Source: Afifella sp. IM 167 (GTDB taxonomy: Bacteria; Pseudomonadota; Alphaproteobacteria; Rhizobiales; Afifellaceae). From it: a stretch of DNA of 64,000 nt. Every line of letters starts with the position of its first letter. Positions within the stretch are counted from its first letter, which is position 1. The stretch spans positions 147,578 to 211,577 of the forward strand of contig NZ_NSLC01000009.1 of the NCBI RefSeq assembly GCF_020144925.1, written 5' to 3'. Positions 35,817 to 44,230 of this stretch are shown one piece after another. Both the position numbers and the translations under genes were made by a program. The notes beneath the pieces were generated by a model. The model had not been told where the DNA came from and ran no database searches. It saw only the letters and a list, made by a program, of their open reading frames with translations.

Positions 35817-37853
35817 TCAGCCAGCATGCTCGTGGAAATGGTCGTAGATCGCCTCCGCCATCTGCTCGGAGATGCCTTCGACATCCATCAGGTCGTCGAT
35901 GCCGGCCCGGCTGACCGCCTTGGCGGTACCGAAATGGCGCAGGAGCGCGCGCTTGCGCGAGGGGCCGATGCCGTCGATCTCGTCCAGCGGGTTGGCGGCC
36001 ATCGCCTTCTTGCGCCGCACCCGGTGCGAGCCGATGGCGAAACGATGCGCCTCGTCGCGCAGCCTTTCGATGAAATAAAGGACCGCGTCGCGGTGCGGCA
36101 GCATGAAGGGCGGCCGCCCCGGCATGTGAAAGCTTTCCCGGCCGGCCTCGCGGTCGCGCCCCTTGGCGATGGAGACGATCGGCTGGTCGGCTATGCCGAG
36201 CTCTTCCAGCACCGCCATGGCGGCCGTCAGCTGGCCCTTGCCGCCGTCGATGACGACGAGGTCGGGCCAGGCGGGCAGGGTGTCGGACGGGCCGCCGTCC
36301 TCCGCGTTTTCATCGCCGCCCTCGCGGACAGGGCGCGGCCCGGCCTCCTTGACGAGGCGCGAGAAGCGGCGCGTCAGCACCTCGCGCATCATGCCGAAAT
36401 CGTCTCCCGGCGTGATGTCTTCGGAGCGGATGTTGAACTTGCGGTAATGCGGCTTGGAAAAACCCTCCGGGCCGGCAACGATCATGCCGCCGACGGCGTT
36501 GCTGCCCATGATGTGGCTGTTGTCGTAGACCTCGATGCGCTGGGGCGGCCGCTCCAGCCCGAAAGCCTCGGCAAGCGCCGCCAGGAGGCGCGTCTGGCTG
36601 GAGGTCTCGGCGAGCTTTCGCCCGAGCGCTTCGCGCGCATTGGTGAGGGCGTGCTCCACGAGCTCGTGCTTCTCGCCCCTGTGCGGCACGTGGACGGCGA
36701 CCTTGCGCCCGGCGCGCTCCGACAGAGCTTCGGCGAGCAGCCCGCGCTCCTCGAATTCCTCCGAGACGAGGACGAGCTTCGGCACCGGCTTGTCGTCGTA
36801 GAACTGCGCCAGGAAGGCCGAAAGCACCTCCGCCGGCTCCATGCTCTTGTCGGCCTTCGGGAAATAGGCGCGGTTGCCCCAGTTCTGCCCGGTGCGGAAG
36901 AAGAAGACCTGCACGCAGGCCATGCCGCCTTCCTGGTGGATGGCGAAGACGTCGGCTTCCTCCACCGACTGCGGATTGACGCCCTGATGCGACTGGATGT
37001 GGGAAAGTGCCGCCAGCCTGTCGCGGTAGACGGCCGCCTGCTCGAAGTCGAAGCTGGACGAGGCCCGCTCCATCTCCTGGGCGAGTTCGGCGCGCACGGA
37101 CTTGCTCTTGCCGGAAAGGAAGGCTTCGGCCTCCTCCACCAGTTTGCCGTAGGCGGCAAGGTCGATCTCGCCAGTGCACGGCGCCGAGCAGCGCTTGATC
37201 TGGTAGAGCAGGCACGGGCGCGTGCGGCTGTCGTAGACGGAATCGGAGCAGGAGCGGATGAGGAACGCCTTCTGCAGGGCGTTGATCGTCCGCCCGACGG
37301 CGCCGGCCGAGGCGAAGGGACCGAAATACTCGCCCTTTCGCTTGCGCGCACCGCGGTGCTTCAGGATCATCGGCGCCTCGTGGTCGCGCGTGATCAGGAT
37401 GTAGGGAAACGACTTGTCGTCCCGCAGAAGCACGTTGAAGCGCGGGCGCAGGCGCTTGATGAGATTGGCTTCCAGCAGCAGCGCCTCGGTCTCCGTGCGG
37501 GTGCGCACGAAATCCATCGTCGCCGTTGCCCGGATCATCCGCGCGATGCGGTTGTTCTGGCCGCCGAGCCGCGTGTAGGAGACGACGCGCTTCTTCAGGC
37601 TGCGGGCCTTGCCGACATAGAGCACCTGGCCGTCGCCATTGATCATCCGGTAGACGCCGGGCGCGTTCGGCAGCGTCTTCACTGCGGCCGAGATCACCTC
37701 CGCGCCGGGCTCGGTCGGCGGGAGCTCCTCGAAGGTGATGCCCGAAAGGGGCGGGGCAGCCGGGCGCGGCGCTTCGCCTTCCGCCTCGCCGGAGGTCTCC
37801 GCCGTCTCCGGCAGCAGACCCGCCTCGTCGCTTTCGCTGATTCCGTCGTTCAT
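35817..37853 (-). CDS. uvrC: excinuclease ABC subunit C
   Basis: 678 residues from [19 protein letters not shown]. An acidic N-terminus of about 55 residues precedes the GIY-YIG nuclease ([21 protein letters not shown]), then the UVR domain that binds UvrB ([16 protein letters not shown]), the RNase H-like second nuclease ([28 protein letters not shown]) and a final helix-hairpin-helix pair. It makes both incisions in nucleotide excision repair. UvrB is encoded 14 kb away in this window. Confidence 0.96.
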   Translation of the reverse strand: MNDGISESDEAGLLPETAETSGEAEGEAPRPAAPPLSGITFEELPPTEPGAEVISAAVKTLPNAPGVYRMINGDGQVLYVGKARSLKKRVVSYTRLGGQNNRIARMIRATATMDFVRTRTETEALLLEANLIKRLRPRFNVLLRDDKSFPYILITRDHEAPMILKHRGARKRKGEYFGPFASAGAVGRTINALQKAFLIRSCSDSVYDSRTRPCLLYQIKRCSAPCTGEIDLAAYGKLVEEAEAFLSGKSKSVRAELAQEMERASSSFDFEQAAVYRDRLAALSHIQSHQGVNPQSVEEADVFAIHQEGGMACVQVFFFRTGQNWGNRAYFPKADKSMEPAEVLSAFLAQFYDDKPVPKLVLVSEEFEERGLLAEALSERAGRKVAVHVPHRGEKHELVEHALTNAREALGRKLAETSSQTRLLAALAEAFGLERPPQRIEVYDNSHIMGSNAVGGMIVAGPEGFSKPHYRKFNIRSEDITPGDDFGMMREVLTRRFSRLVKEAGPRPVREGGDENAEDGGPSDTLPAWPDLVVIDGGKGQLTAAMAVLEELGIADQPIVSIAKGRDREAGRESFHMPGRPPFMLPHRDAVLYFIERLRDEAHRFAIGSHRVRRKKAMAANPLDEIDGIGPSRKRALLRHFGTAKAVSRAGIDDLMDVEGISEQMAEAIYDHFHEHAG

Positions 37854-37928
37854 GATCGTGTCGAAGATAGGCGCTCGCGGCCGCTTGCGCACCCTTCCGC
37901 GCAAGCTTCCCTCAACGGGTAGGGCGCC

Positions 37929-38921
37929 TCAGCGCCCGCCGTCCGCCTTGCCGCCGCCCTCGATATGGCCGCCGAACTCCGAGCGCAGGGCCGAGAGGAG
38001 CTTTTCGCCGAAGGTGCTTTCGCGGCGCGAGCGGTAGCGCGCAAAAAGGGCCGCGGCGATCGTCGCGGCCGAAACCTCCTCCTCGATCGCCGCTTCGAGC
38101 GTCCAGCGGGCCTCGCCCGAATCGGCGACATGCCCCCGGAACGCTTCCAGCGAAGCGTCCTTGGCGAGCGCCGATGCGGCGAGGTCGAGAAGCCAGGAGC
38201 GGATGACGGAGCCGCGCCGCCACACTTCGGAGATGTCGGCGCAGTCGAGTTCGTAGCGCTCGGCTTCCGCCCGCGCGGCGGAATCGGCGTTGCGCAGGAT
38301 GTCGAAACCCTCCGCATAGGCCTGCATCAGGCCATATTCGATGCCGTTGTGGATCATCTTGACGAAATGGCCGGAGCCCGACGGTCCGCAATGCATGTAG
38401 CCCTGGGCGGGACGGGGGTCGCGGCCGTTGCGCCCGGCCGTCTCCGGAAGGCCGGCAAGGCCCGGCGCCAGCGTCGCGAAGATCGGGTCGAGCCTTTCGA
38501 CCTCCGGCTTCGGCCCGCCGATCATCAGGCAGAAGCCTTCGTGCTCGCCCCAGACGCCGCCGGATACGCCGATATCGAGGAAGGCGATGCCGTGCTCGCC
38601 GAGCATGGCGGTGCGCTCGATGTCTTCCTTGTAGTAGGAATTGCCGCCGTCGATGACGCAGTCGCCCTTTTCCAGAATCCCGGCGAGGGCGGCGATCGTC
38701 GAGGAAGTCGGCTCGCCATGCGGCAGCATCACCCAGACATTGCGGGGGGCGGCAAGGTTTGAAAGGTCTTCCAGGCTGGCCAGCGGCTGCGCCCCCTGCG
38801 CGGCGAGCTCCTCGATCCTTTCGGCATTGCGGTCGTAGACGTGGAGCGTGTGGCCGGCGGCCATCAGGCGTTTGGCAAGGCCTGTGCCCATCCGCCCGAT
38901 GCCGATCATCGCAAGGTCCAT
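37929..38921 (-). CDS. gnd: 6-phosphogluconate dehydrogenase, short form
   Basis: 330 residues. The N-terminal coenzyme motif is GIGRMGTGLAKRL (about 7-19), followed by DGGNSYYKED, the substrate-binding FLDIGVSGGVWGEHEGFCLMIGG, and GHFVKMIHNGIEYG with the catalytic Lys and His. The short length matches the GntZ/YqeC type rather than the 470-residue classical enzyme, so NAD may be preferred. It oxidises 6-phosphogluconate to ribulose-5-phosphate. Confidence 0.92.
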   Translation of the reverse strand: MDLAMIGIGRMGTGLAKRLMAAGHTLHVYDRNAERIEELAAQGAQPLASLEDLSNLAAPRNVWVMLPHGEPTSSTIAALAGILEKGDCVIDGGNSYYKEDIERTAMLGEHGIAFLDIGVSGGVWGEHEGFCLMIGGPKPEVERLDPIFATLAPGLAGLPETAGRNGRDPRPAQGYMHCGPSGSGHFVKMIHNGIEYGLMQAYAEGFDILRNADSAARAEAERYELDCADISEVWRRGSVIRSWLLDLAASALAKDASLEAFRGHVADSGEARWTLEAAIEEEVSAATIAAALFARYRSRRESTFGEKLLSALRSEFGGHIEGGGKADGGR

Positions 38922-38961
38922 GTGGCTCTCCTTTGAGGTTGTCCTGCGGCCGCCGATTGGC

Positions 38962-39702
38962 TCAGCCGCGCACCAGGTGCTGGCCGCTGTCGAGGGCGAT
39001 GAGCTGGCCCGTCACCGAACCCGCCTGCCAAAGATAGCGGATGGTGCGGCCGAAATCGGCAAGGTCGACGGACCGTTTCAGCAGCGTGCCCTCGACCTCT
39101 TCCTGAAATCCGTCTTCGCCCTCATGCGAATTCGGCAAAGTGGGGCCGGGGCCGATGGCGTTGACGCGGATCCGCGGGGCGAGGGCCTGCGCCAGCGTCT
39201 GCGTCGCCGTCCACAGCGCCGATTTCGACAGCGTGTAGGAGATCATCTCGCCGCTGGGATGCAGCACGCGCTGGTCGATGACGTTGACGATCAGCCCTTC
39301 GCCTTGCGCGGCACGTGCACCGGCGAAATGCCGGGCGAGGAAGAGCGGTGCGCGCAGGTTCACCGCGAACTGCTTTTCCCAGGTCTGCGGATCGAGCGTC
39401 TCCGGCGTATCGGCGAGGAAGACGGCGGCATTGTTGACGAGAAGGCTGACCGGCCCGAGCGCCTCGCGTGCCTGCCCGAGAAGGCCTTCCACTTCGGCGA
39501 GTTCGCCAAGGTCGGCGACGACGACGGCGGCCTCGCCGCCATCGGCACGGATTTCCTGCGCCAGGGCGTCGGCTTCCTGCCGCGAGGCGCGGCAATGGAT
39601 CGCCACTCGCCAGCCATGCGCGGCAAGATCCTTTGAGATGGCGCGCCCGATCCGCTTTGCCCCGCCCGTGATCAGCGCCGTCCGAGGGCTCTCCGGTGCC
39701 AT
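38962..39702 (-). CDS. SDR family oxidoreductase, PTR1/FolM-like
   Basis: 246 residues from MAPESPRTALITGGAKRIGR. NADPH-binding TGGAKRIGRAI is near the N-terminus, with HCRAS at the end of strand 2. The catalytic region is VIDQRVLHPSGEMISYTLSK, with an Asp in place of the usual SDR Ser and an intact Y-x3-K. That Asp/Tyr/Lys set and the GPGPTLPNS loop resemble pteridine reductases (PTR1, FolM), so reduction of a dihydropterin is likely but unproved. It starts 11 bp past the exchanger gene. Confidence 0.82.
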   Translation of the reverse strand: MAPESPRTALITGGAKRIGRAISKDLAAHGWRVAIHCRASRQEADALAQEIRADGGEAAVVVADLGELAEVEGLLGQAREALGPVSLLVNNAAVFLADTPETLDPQTWEKQFAVNLRAPLFLARHFAGARAAQGEGLIVNVIDQRVLHPSGEMISYTLSKSALWTATQTLAQALAPRIRVNAIGPGPTLPNSHEGEDGFQEEVEGTLLKRSVDLADFGRTIRYLWQAGSVTGQLIALDSGQHLVRG

Positions 39703-39713
39703 CCTTGTCTCTC

Positions 39714-40658
39714 TCAGATCGAAGGCAGCGCGACGGTGCCCCAGATGAGGCCGCCATAGATGAGGACGAGGGCGAAGCCGGCGAGGCGCCCGATGGGCAG
39801 GCGCAGGCCGAGGAAGGGAATCAGCACCAGCGCGGCGGCGAGCATCGCCCAGAGCTCGTAGTGCAGGAAGTCCGGCGGCACGGTGAGAGGCACGGCGGTC
39901 GCCGTCAGGCCCAGAATGAAGAGGATGTTGAAGACGTTGGAGCCGATGGCGTTGCCGAGCGTCATGGCGCTCTGGCCGCGCCATGCCGACATCAGCCCGG
40001 CGGCGAGCTCCGGCAGGGAGGTGCCCACGGCGACGATGGTGACGCCGATCACCGTCTCCGAAAGGCCGAGCAGCTGGGCCATCTGGATGGCGTTGTCGAC
40101 GACGAGCTTGGCCGCGAAGGGCAGGGCGAGGATGCCGCCGATGGAGAAGACGATGGCGAGCGGCACCGAAAGGCTCACTTCGGGGATGTCGAGCGCCTCG
40201 CGGTCCCGCCGTGCCCGCCGCGTCGCCTGGAACTGCATGACGAAGAACATCAGGAAGAAGAAGAGCAGGACGAGCCCGTCGAGGCGCGTCAGCCGGCCGT
40301 CGAGGCACTGCACGATGAACAGCACCGTCGCCGCCAGCATGACGGCGAAGTTCCGCTTCGCCCCGGTGGCTTGCACTGAGGTGGCGCAGATCAGCGAGGG
40401 CAGGCCGAGGACGAGGAGGATGTTGGCGATGTTGGAGCCGACGACGTTGCCGATGGCGATGCCGCCGGAGCCGGCAAGGCCCGCCTGCAGCGACACGACG
40501 AGCTCCGGCGCGGACGTGCCGAAGGCGACGACGGTGAGGCCGATGACCAGCGGTGGTACATGCAGGCGCTCGGCGAGCGCCACGCAGCCGCGCACCAGAA
40601 TGTCGGCTGCGATCATCAGGAGCACGAGCCCGACGATCAGGAAGAAAAAACTTAGCAT
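39714..40658 (-). CDS. calcium/sodium antiporter, YrbG family
   Basis: 314 residues with about ten helices. Both alpha repeats of the Ca2+:cation antiporter superfamily are clear: AFGTSAPELVVS with GNVVGSNIANILL in the first half, AVGTSLPELAAG with GNAIGSNVFNILFILG in the second. The central loop (QATRRARRDREALDIPE) is short and basic. It likely exchanges Na+ or K+ for Ca2+ across the inner membrane. Confidence 0.92.
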   Translation of the reverse strand: MLSFFFLIVGLVLLMIAADILVRGCVALAERLHVPPLVIGLTVVAFGTSAPELVVSLQAGLAGSGGIAIGNVVGSNIANILLVLGLPSLICATSVQATGAKRNFAVMLAATVLFIVQCLDGRLTRLDGLVLLFFFLMFFVMQFQATRRARRDREALDIPEVSLSVPLAIVFSIGGILALPFAAKLVVDNAIQMAQLLGLSETVIGVTIVAVGTSLPELAAGLMSAWRGQSAMTLGNAIGSNVFNILFILGLTATAVPLTVPPDFLHYELWAMLAAALVLIPFLGLRLPIGRLAGFALVLIYGGLIWGTVALPSI

Positions 40659-40741
40659 CGGCAGGGGTAATCCGTTAGCGGCGGCACGCCCGGCATATAG
40701 GCTGTGCCGGGCCGGTCAACAGCCCCGTCCGTTGCCGGCCT

Positions 40742-41575
40742 TCACTCTTTTTCCGCCGCGCCGGCCGGCGCGCCCTTCAGCCTGGCGTCGAGGAGCGTGC
40801 GGATGCGCCGGCGCTTGGCCGCCGCCACCTCATGGGCGTAGCGCGCGCCCACCAGCCCGCCCGTCCAGTGGCGCCGCGCCAGGAAGAATTTGGCGAATTG
40901 CATCGGATACTCGGTCGTGAGCCGCAGGCCGAGCACCAGCGGCGAGCGGCGCTGCGCCTTCTCGATCGTCTGCAGGTCCGAATAGCCGGAGAGCTTCCTG
41001 CCGATATGGTCGAAGGAGCGGAAGGAATGGTGCCAGACGACGCCGTCCAGCGTCGCGCTCGGCGCCCCGCCATCCATCACCCGGTCGTCCGTGAGGCTCG
41101 GCGAATAGCGGCCCGCTCGCCGGTCGTAGAGGCGCACGGGGGCGACATAATCGGCCCAGAAGCGCGGCTGGCTCTGGCCCGGATAGACCGTGACGATGCG
41201 CATCCGGTAGAATCGCAGCGGCGGCTCGCCGTTCTCGAACAGCGCGCTGATCGCGGCCACGAGCTGCGGCTGCGCCACCTCGTCGGCGTCGAGGTTCAGC
41301 ACCCAGTCGTGCCGGCAGGCCTCCTCCGCGAAGCGCTTCTGCGGCCCGAAGCCTTCGAAGTCGTGATGGATGACGCGCGCCCCGAGCCGCTCGGCGAGCT
41401 CCTGCGTGCCGTCGTTCGAGCCGCCGTCGACCACGACGATATCGTCGGAAAGGCCGCGCACGGCCGCCAGCGTGGCGCCGATGCGGTCGGCCTCGTTGCG
41501 GGTGATGATGAAGATGGAGATCGGGATGGGCACGGTCGGGCTTATAGACGAGGTCGGCTGTGTGAGAAATCGCAC
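40742..41575 (-). CDS. glycosyltransferase family 2
   Basis: 277 residues. A GT2 fold with ITRNEADRIGATLAAV, VVDGGSNDGTQELA and the metal motif LNLDADE (about 95-101), followed by DHIGRKLSGYSDLQTIEKAQ, close to the WaaE/KdtX group of lipopolysaccharide core glucosyltransferases. The acceptor is unknown. It is divergent from the porin gene. Confidence 0.87.
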   Translation of the reverse strand: MRFLTQPTSSISPTVPIPISIFIITRNEADRIGATLAAVRGLSDDIVVVDGGSNDGTQELAERLGARVIHHDFEGFGPQKRFAEEACRHDWVLNLDADEVAQPQLVAAISALFENGEPPLRFYRMRIVTVYPGQSQPRFWADYVAPVRLYDRRAGRYSPSLTDDRVMDGGAPSATLDGVVWHHSFRSFDHIGRKLSGYSDLQTIEKAQRRSPLVLGLRLTTEYPMQFAKFFLARRHWTGGLVGARYAHEVAAAKRRRIRTLLDARLKGAPAGAAEKE

Positions 41576-41770
41576 ATCGCGCGGGTGACGGGCATCCTAG
41601 GAGAGGGCATCGGCGGAGGAAGGGCGTGTAACGTCCAGTTACGCGTCAACATGGAAACGTCCTGTTTTCACCCTTTTTTCCGCCAAGGGCGATCACAATC
41701 TCCCTTTACTGAAAATTTGGAACCCAGACGCGCCGAGCGCGTTATGGCATTCGGAGAAGTGGAGGTACCC

Positions 41771-42406
41771 GTGCAAAAACCCCTGGTTCTTGCCGCAGCA
41801 TTCAGCATCCTGGCCGCCCCGGCTTTCGCAGCCGATCTCGGTTCGGCCGAGCCGATCCCGACTCCGGGCCCCATGGTGACGTCGACCGGTCCCGTGACGG
41901 ACTGGTCCGGCTTCTATCTTGGCACCATGCTCGGCTATTCGGCCGGCGACAGCGAGACGAGCGGGCCTGATCCCGACGTGGACGGTGTCGATGGCGGCGT
42001 CTATGCCGGCTATCAGCGCCAGTTCAACAATTTCGTTGTCGGCCTCGAAGGCGACGCGCTTCTTTCCGGCGTCGAAGGCTCCACCGGCGGCCTCAAGGTC
42101 GAGCAGAACTGGTCGGGCTCCCTGCGTGCCCGCGCCGGCATCGCCCTCGATCAGTTCCTCCTTTACACGACGGGCGGTGTGGCCCTCAGCGACATCGAAG
42201 CGACCTCGGGCGGCGTGAAGGATTCCAACACCCATTGGGGTTGGACGGCCGGTGTCGGCGCCGAAGCGCTCGTGGCGCAGAACGTCACGGCGGGCGTCGA
42301 GTACCGCTACACCGATTACGAGGACAAGACTTTCAGCCTCGGCACGCCGACCAATGCGGATCTGAGCACCCATTCGATCCGCGCGCGCGTCGGCTACAAG
42401 TTCTAG
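41771..42406 (+). CDS. outer membrane beta-barrel protein, Omp25/Omp31-like
   Basis: 211 residues from a GTG start (VQKPLVLAAAFSILAAPAFA) with GGAGGTACCC directly upstream; an ATG at 41744 is another option. The signal peptide is cleaved after AFA-AD. The body has alternating strands: WSGFYLGTMLGYSAGDSE, GGVYAGYQRQFNNFVVGLEGD, SLRARAGIALDQFLLYTTGG, WTAGVGAEALVAQNVTAGVEYRYTDYED and terminal RARVGYKF. It is an eight-stranded porin-like barrel typical of rhizobia. Confidence 0.9.
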   Translation: MQKPLVLAAAFSILAAPAFAADLGSAEPIPTPGPMVTSTGPVTDWSGFYLGTMLGYSAGDSETSGPDPDVDGVDGGVYAGYQRQFNNFVVGLEGDALLSGVEGSTGGLKVEQNWSGSLRARAGIALDQFLLYTTGGVALSDIEATSGGVKDSNTHWGWTAGVGAEALVAQNVTAGVEYRYTDYEDKTFSLGTPTNADLSTHSIRARVGYKF

Positions 42407-42433
42407 CCTCTCGCACGCAGCTTCAGAATACGG

Positions 42434-42466
42434 AAAGGCCCGGCGCTCGCGCCGGGCCTTTTCTTT
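42434..42466. terminator. bidirectional terminator after the porin gene
   Basis: A stem of AAGGCCCGGCGC / GCGCCGGGCCTT with a very short loop and TTCTTT on the plus strand; the minus strand reading has a weaker T run. It lies between the porin gene and the convergent DUF1176 gene. Confidence 0.85.
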
Positions 42467-42501
42467 GCGGCTCTCCTCCGTGGCCCTTGTGGGAGCCACG
42501 G

Positions 42502-43563
42502 CTATGACTTGTGTTCGTAGATGACCGGCCATGCGTCCGGCAGCCGCCCGTTGCAATCCTCTTCGGCGATGTAGCGGTCGAGCCGGTAGGCGTAATCGAG
42601 GAAGGTGAATTCGGCGCTGGAGCCGCAATCGCCGAGGCCGCGCCCCTTGGCGAAGGCCGAAAGATGCGTCCCCTCGAGCGAGACGTTGAACAGAAGGTCG
42701 GTGCCGCTCCAGCCGTAGGCCTTCGACCATTCGGGGAAGTAGAGCGTGCGCGCCCCGCCGATCTCGCCCGTCTCGCGCAGATACAGCCGGTAGGTGATGT
42801 TGTAGGCGCCCACCGTGCAAGGAATGGCGTAGACGATCGCCGTCTCGCTCACCTTGGCGATCTGCACCGGAATGTCCTTCATCAGCTCCGTGTCGGGGGC
42901 TTCGCAGGCGCTGCTGGCGATATGCAGCCCGCGCACCGCTTCGGGCACCCCCGAGGCCTCGATGGAAGCTTCCTTGGCCTTCTTGCTTGTTGCCTCGGGC
43001 CGCGCTTGCGCGAGTTCGTCCGGCACGATGGCGCGCCGCTCGGCGCCGACGATGCCCATCCGTTCCTCGATCCACAGGAGCGCGGCCGAAAGGCCGGAAA
43101 GCGAGAAGAGCTGGCGCCGCGGCTCGCCGGTCACGTCGATATATTCCAGGACGAGCTGCGAGCCCTTCAGCATCGCCTCGGTGAGGCGGGCGCGAAGCGG
43201 CGCGTCGGCCGAGACGAAGCTGCGCCCCTCGGCGCCGGTCAGCACCCAGCCCGTATGCGCCGCGAGCACGGTCTTCTCCCCGTCGACGAGCAGCGTCAGC
43301 GGCCGGTCCGGATCGGGCAGGGGATCGGAAAAGTCGAGGCGGATGTAAAAGCCGTCCGCGCCGTCGGCCCTGTCGAGCCCGAGCCGCGTCGAAGGCCCGC
43401 CGGTTTCGGCCAGGCACCCGGCATCCGGCTGGCATTCCGCCTGCCAGTCGCGAAAGGCCTTGCCGTCCGCGGCAAGGCCGGGTGTGGTGGAAAGAAGAAG
43501 CGCGGCGAGAGCGGCGGCGAGCCCCGCCCGGGCCGCCCCTTCGCGGGGCGCCAAAGCGGGCAT
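42502..43563 (-). CDS. DUF1176 family secreted protein
   Basis: 353 residues from MPALAPREGAARAGLAAALA, with a signal peptide ending near GLAADG. The mature start FRDWQAECQPDAGCLAET has two Cys, and the C-terminal half has CTVGAYNITYRLYL and GLGDCGSSAEFTFL with CNGRLPDAWP, the DUF1176 Cys/aromatic pattern. It is probably periplasmic with disulfides. The function is unknown. It starts 7 bp after another secreted-protein gene and is convergent with the porin. Confidence 0.75.
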   Translation of the reverse strand: MPALAPREGAARAGLAAALAALLLSTTPGLAADGKAFRDWQAECQPDAGCLAETGGPSTRLGLDRADGADGFYIRLDFSDPLPDPDRPLTLLVDGEKTVLAAHTGWVLTGAEGRSFVSADAPLRARLTEAMLKGSQLVLEYIDVTGEPRRQLFSLSGLSAALLWIEERMGIVGAERRAIVPDELAQARPEATSKKAKEASIEASGVPEAVRGLHIASSACEAPDTELMKDIPVQIAKVSETAIVYAIPCTVGAYNITYRLYLRETGEIGGARTLYFPEWSKAYGWSGTDLLFNVSLEGTHLSAFAKGRGLGDCGSSAEFTFLDYAYRLDRYIAEEDCNGRLPDAWPVIYEHKS

Positions 43564-43570
43564 GCGGGTC

Positions 43571-44020
43571 CTAGCGCAGTGTGCGGCAGTCGGCATCGTA
43601 GATGCGCCAGGGGTCGAGCCCGAGCACGCAGAAATCGATGCCGCTGCCCATGGAGGCAAAGCCCATGCCTTCCTCCACGATGTAGTAGACGTGGCGGCTC
43701 ATGCCGTTGGTCATCACCGCCTCGGCGGCGCAATGATCGTGCAGGACGCGCGCCGGAGCCGTGCCGGCGACGTAGCGGTGCTTCGGGTTGATGAGCGTGT
43801 CGATGACGAAGCCGCGATGCCAGGTGTTGCGTTCCGCCCAGGCGAAGCGCTCCTTGATGCGGTTGAGCACCCACGGCTTCTCGCAGACCGTCGGCTCCGC
43901 CGGCCGCGCATCGGCGTAGACGGCGGGATCGTAGTAGAGGTCGGCGGCCGAGGCCGGAGCCGCGATCGAAGAAAGGGCGATCGCCCCGCCGATAAGGCCA
44001 AAAAGAAGCCGCGCCCACAT
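43571..44020 (-). CDS. secreted protein of unknown function
   Basis: 149 residues. A signal peptide (MWARLLFGLIGGAIALSSIA, cleaved near ASA-AD) leads into YDPAVYADARPAEPTVCEKPWVLNRIKERFAWAERNTWHRGFVID. Four Cys and a conserved-looking VLHDHCAAEAVMTNGMSRHVYYIVEEGMGFASMGSGIDFCVLG core follow. This matches uncharacterised rhizobial periplasmic proteins. It is first in a two-gene unit with the DUF1176 gene and divergent from the EF-G-like gene. Confidence 0.78.
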   Translation of the reverse strand: MWARLLFGLIGGAIALSSIAAPASAADLYYDPAVYADARPAEPTVCEKPWVLNRIKERFAWAERNTWHRGFVIDTLINPKHRYVAGTAPARVLHDHCAAEAVMTNGMSRHVYYIVEEGMGFASMGSGIDFCVLGLDPWRIYDADCRTLR

Positions 44021-44230
44021 GATCGTCTCACCTTCGCATAGGCTTGTCCTGCACGACCATGCGCGGCCGGGCCGGCCAAATCAAGCGCCTGACGCATGCC
44101 GGCTGCCACCTGTTGCAGTCTTGTCAAACCTTTCGGTGGCTGAGACGATCTGTGTCAATTCGTTGAAGCGCTCGGGAGCGCTAGAAAGCGCTCTGTCGAA
44201 CGCCCAAAAGAGAAGGAAGGAGGCGACGCG

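Noticed and set aside
35826..37922. A 698-codon open frame antisense to uvrC
   Set aside because: It mirrors uvrC in a high-GC region, has no recognisable domain, and the minus-strand frame carries every UvrC motif.
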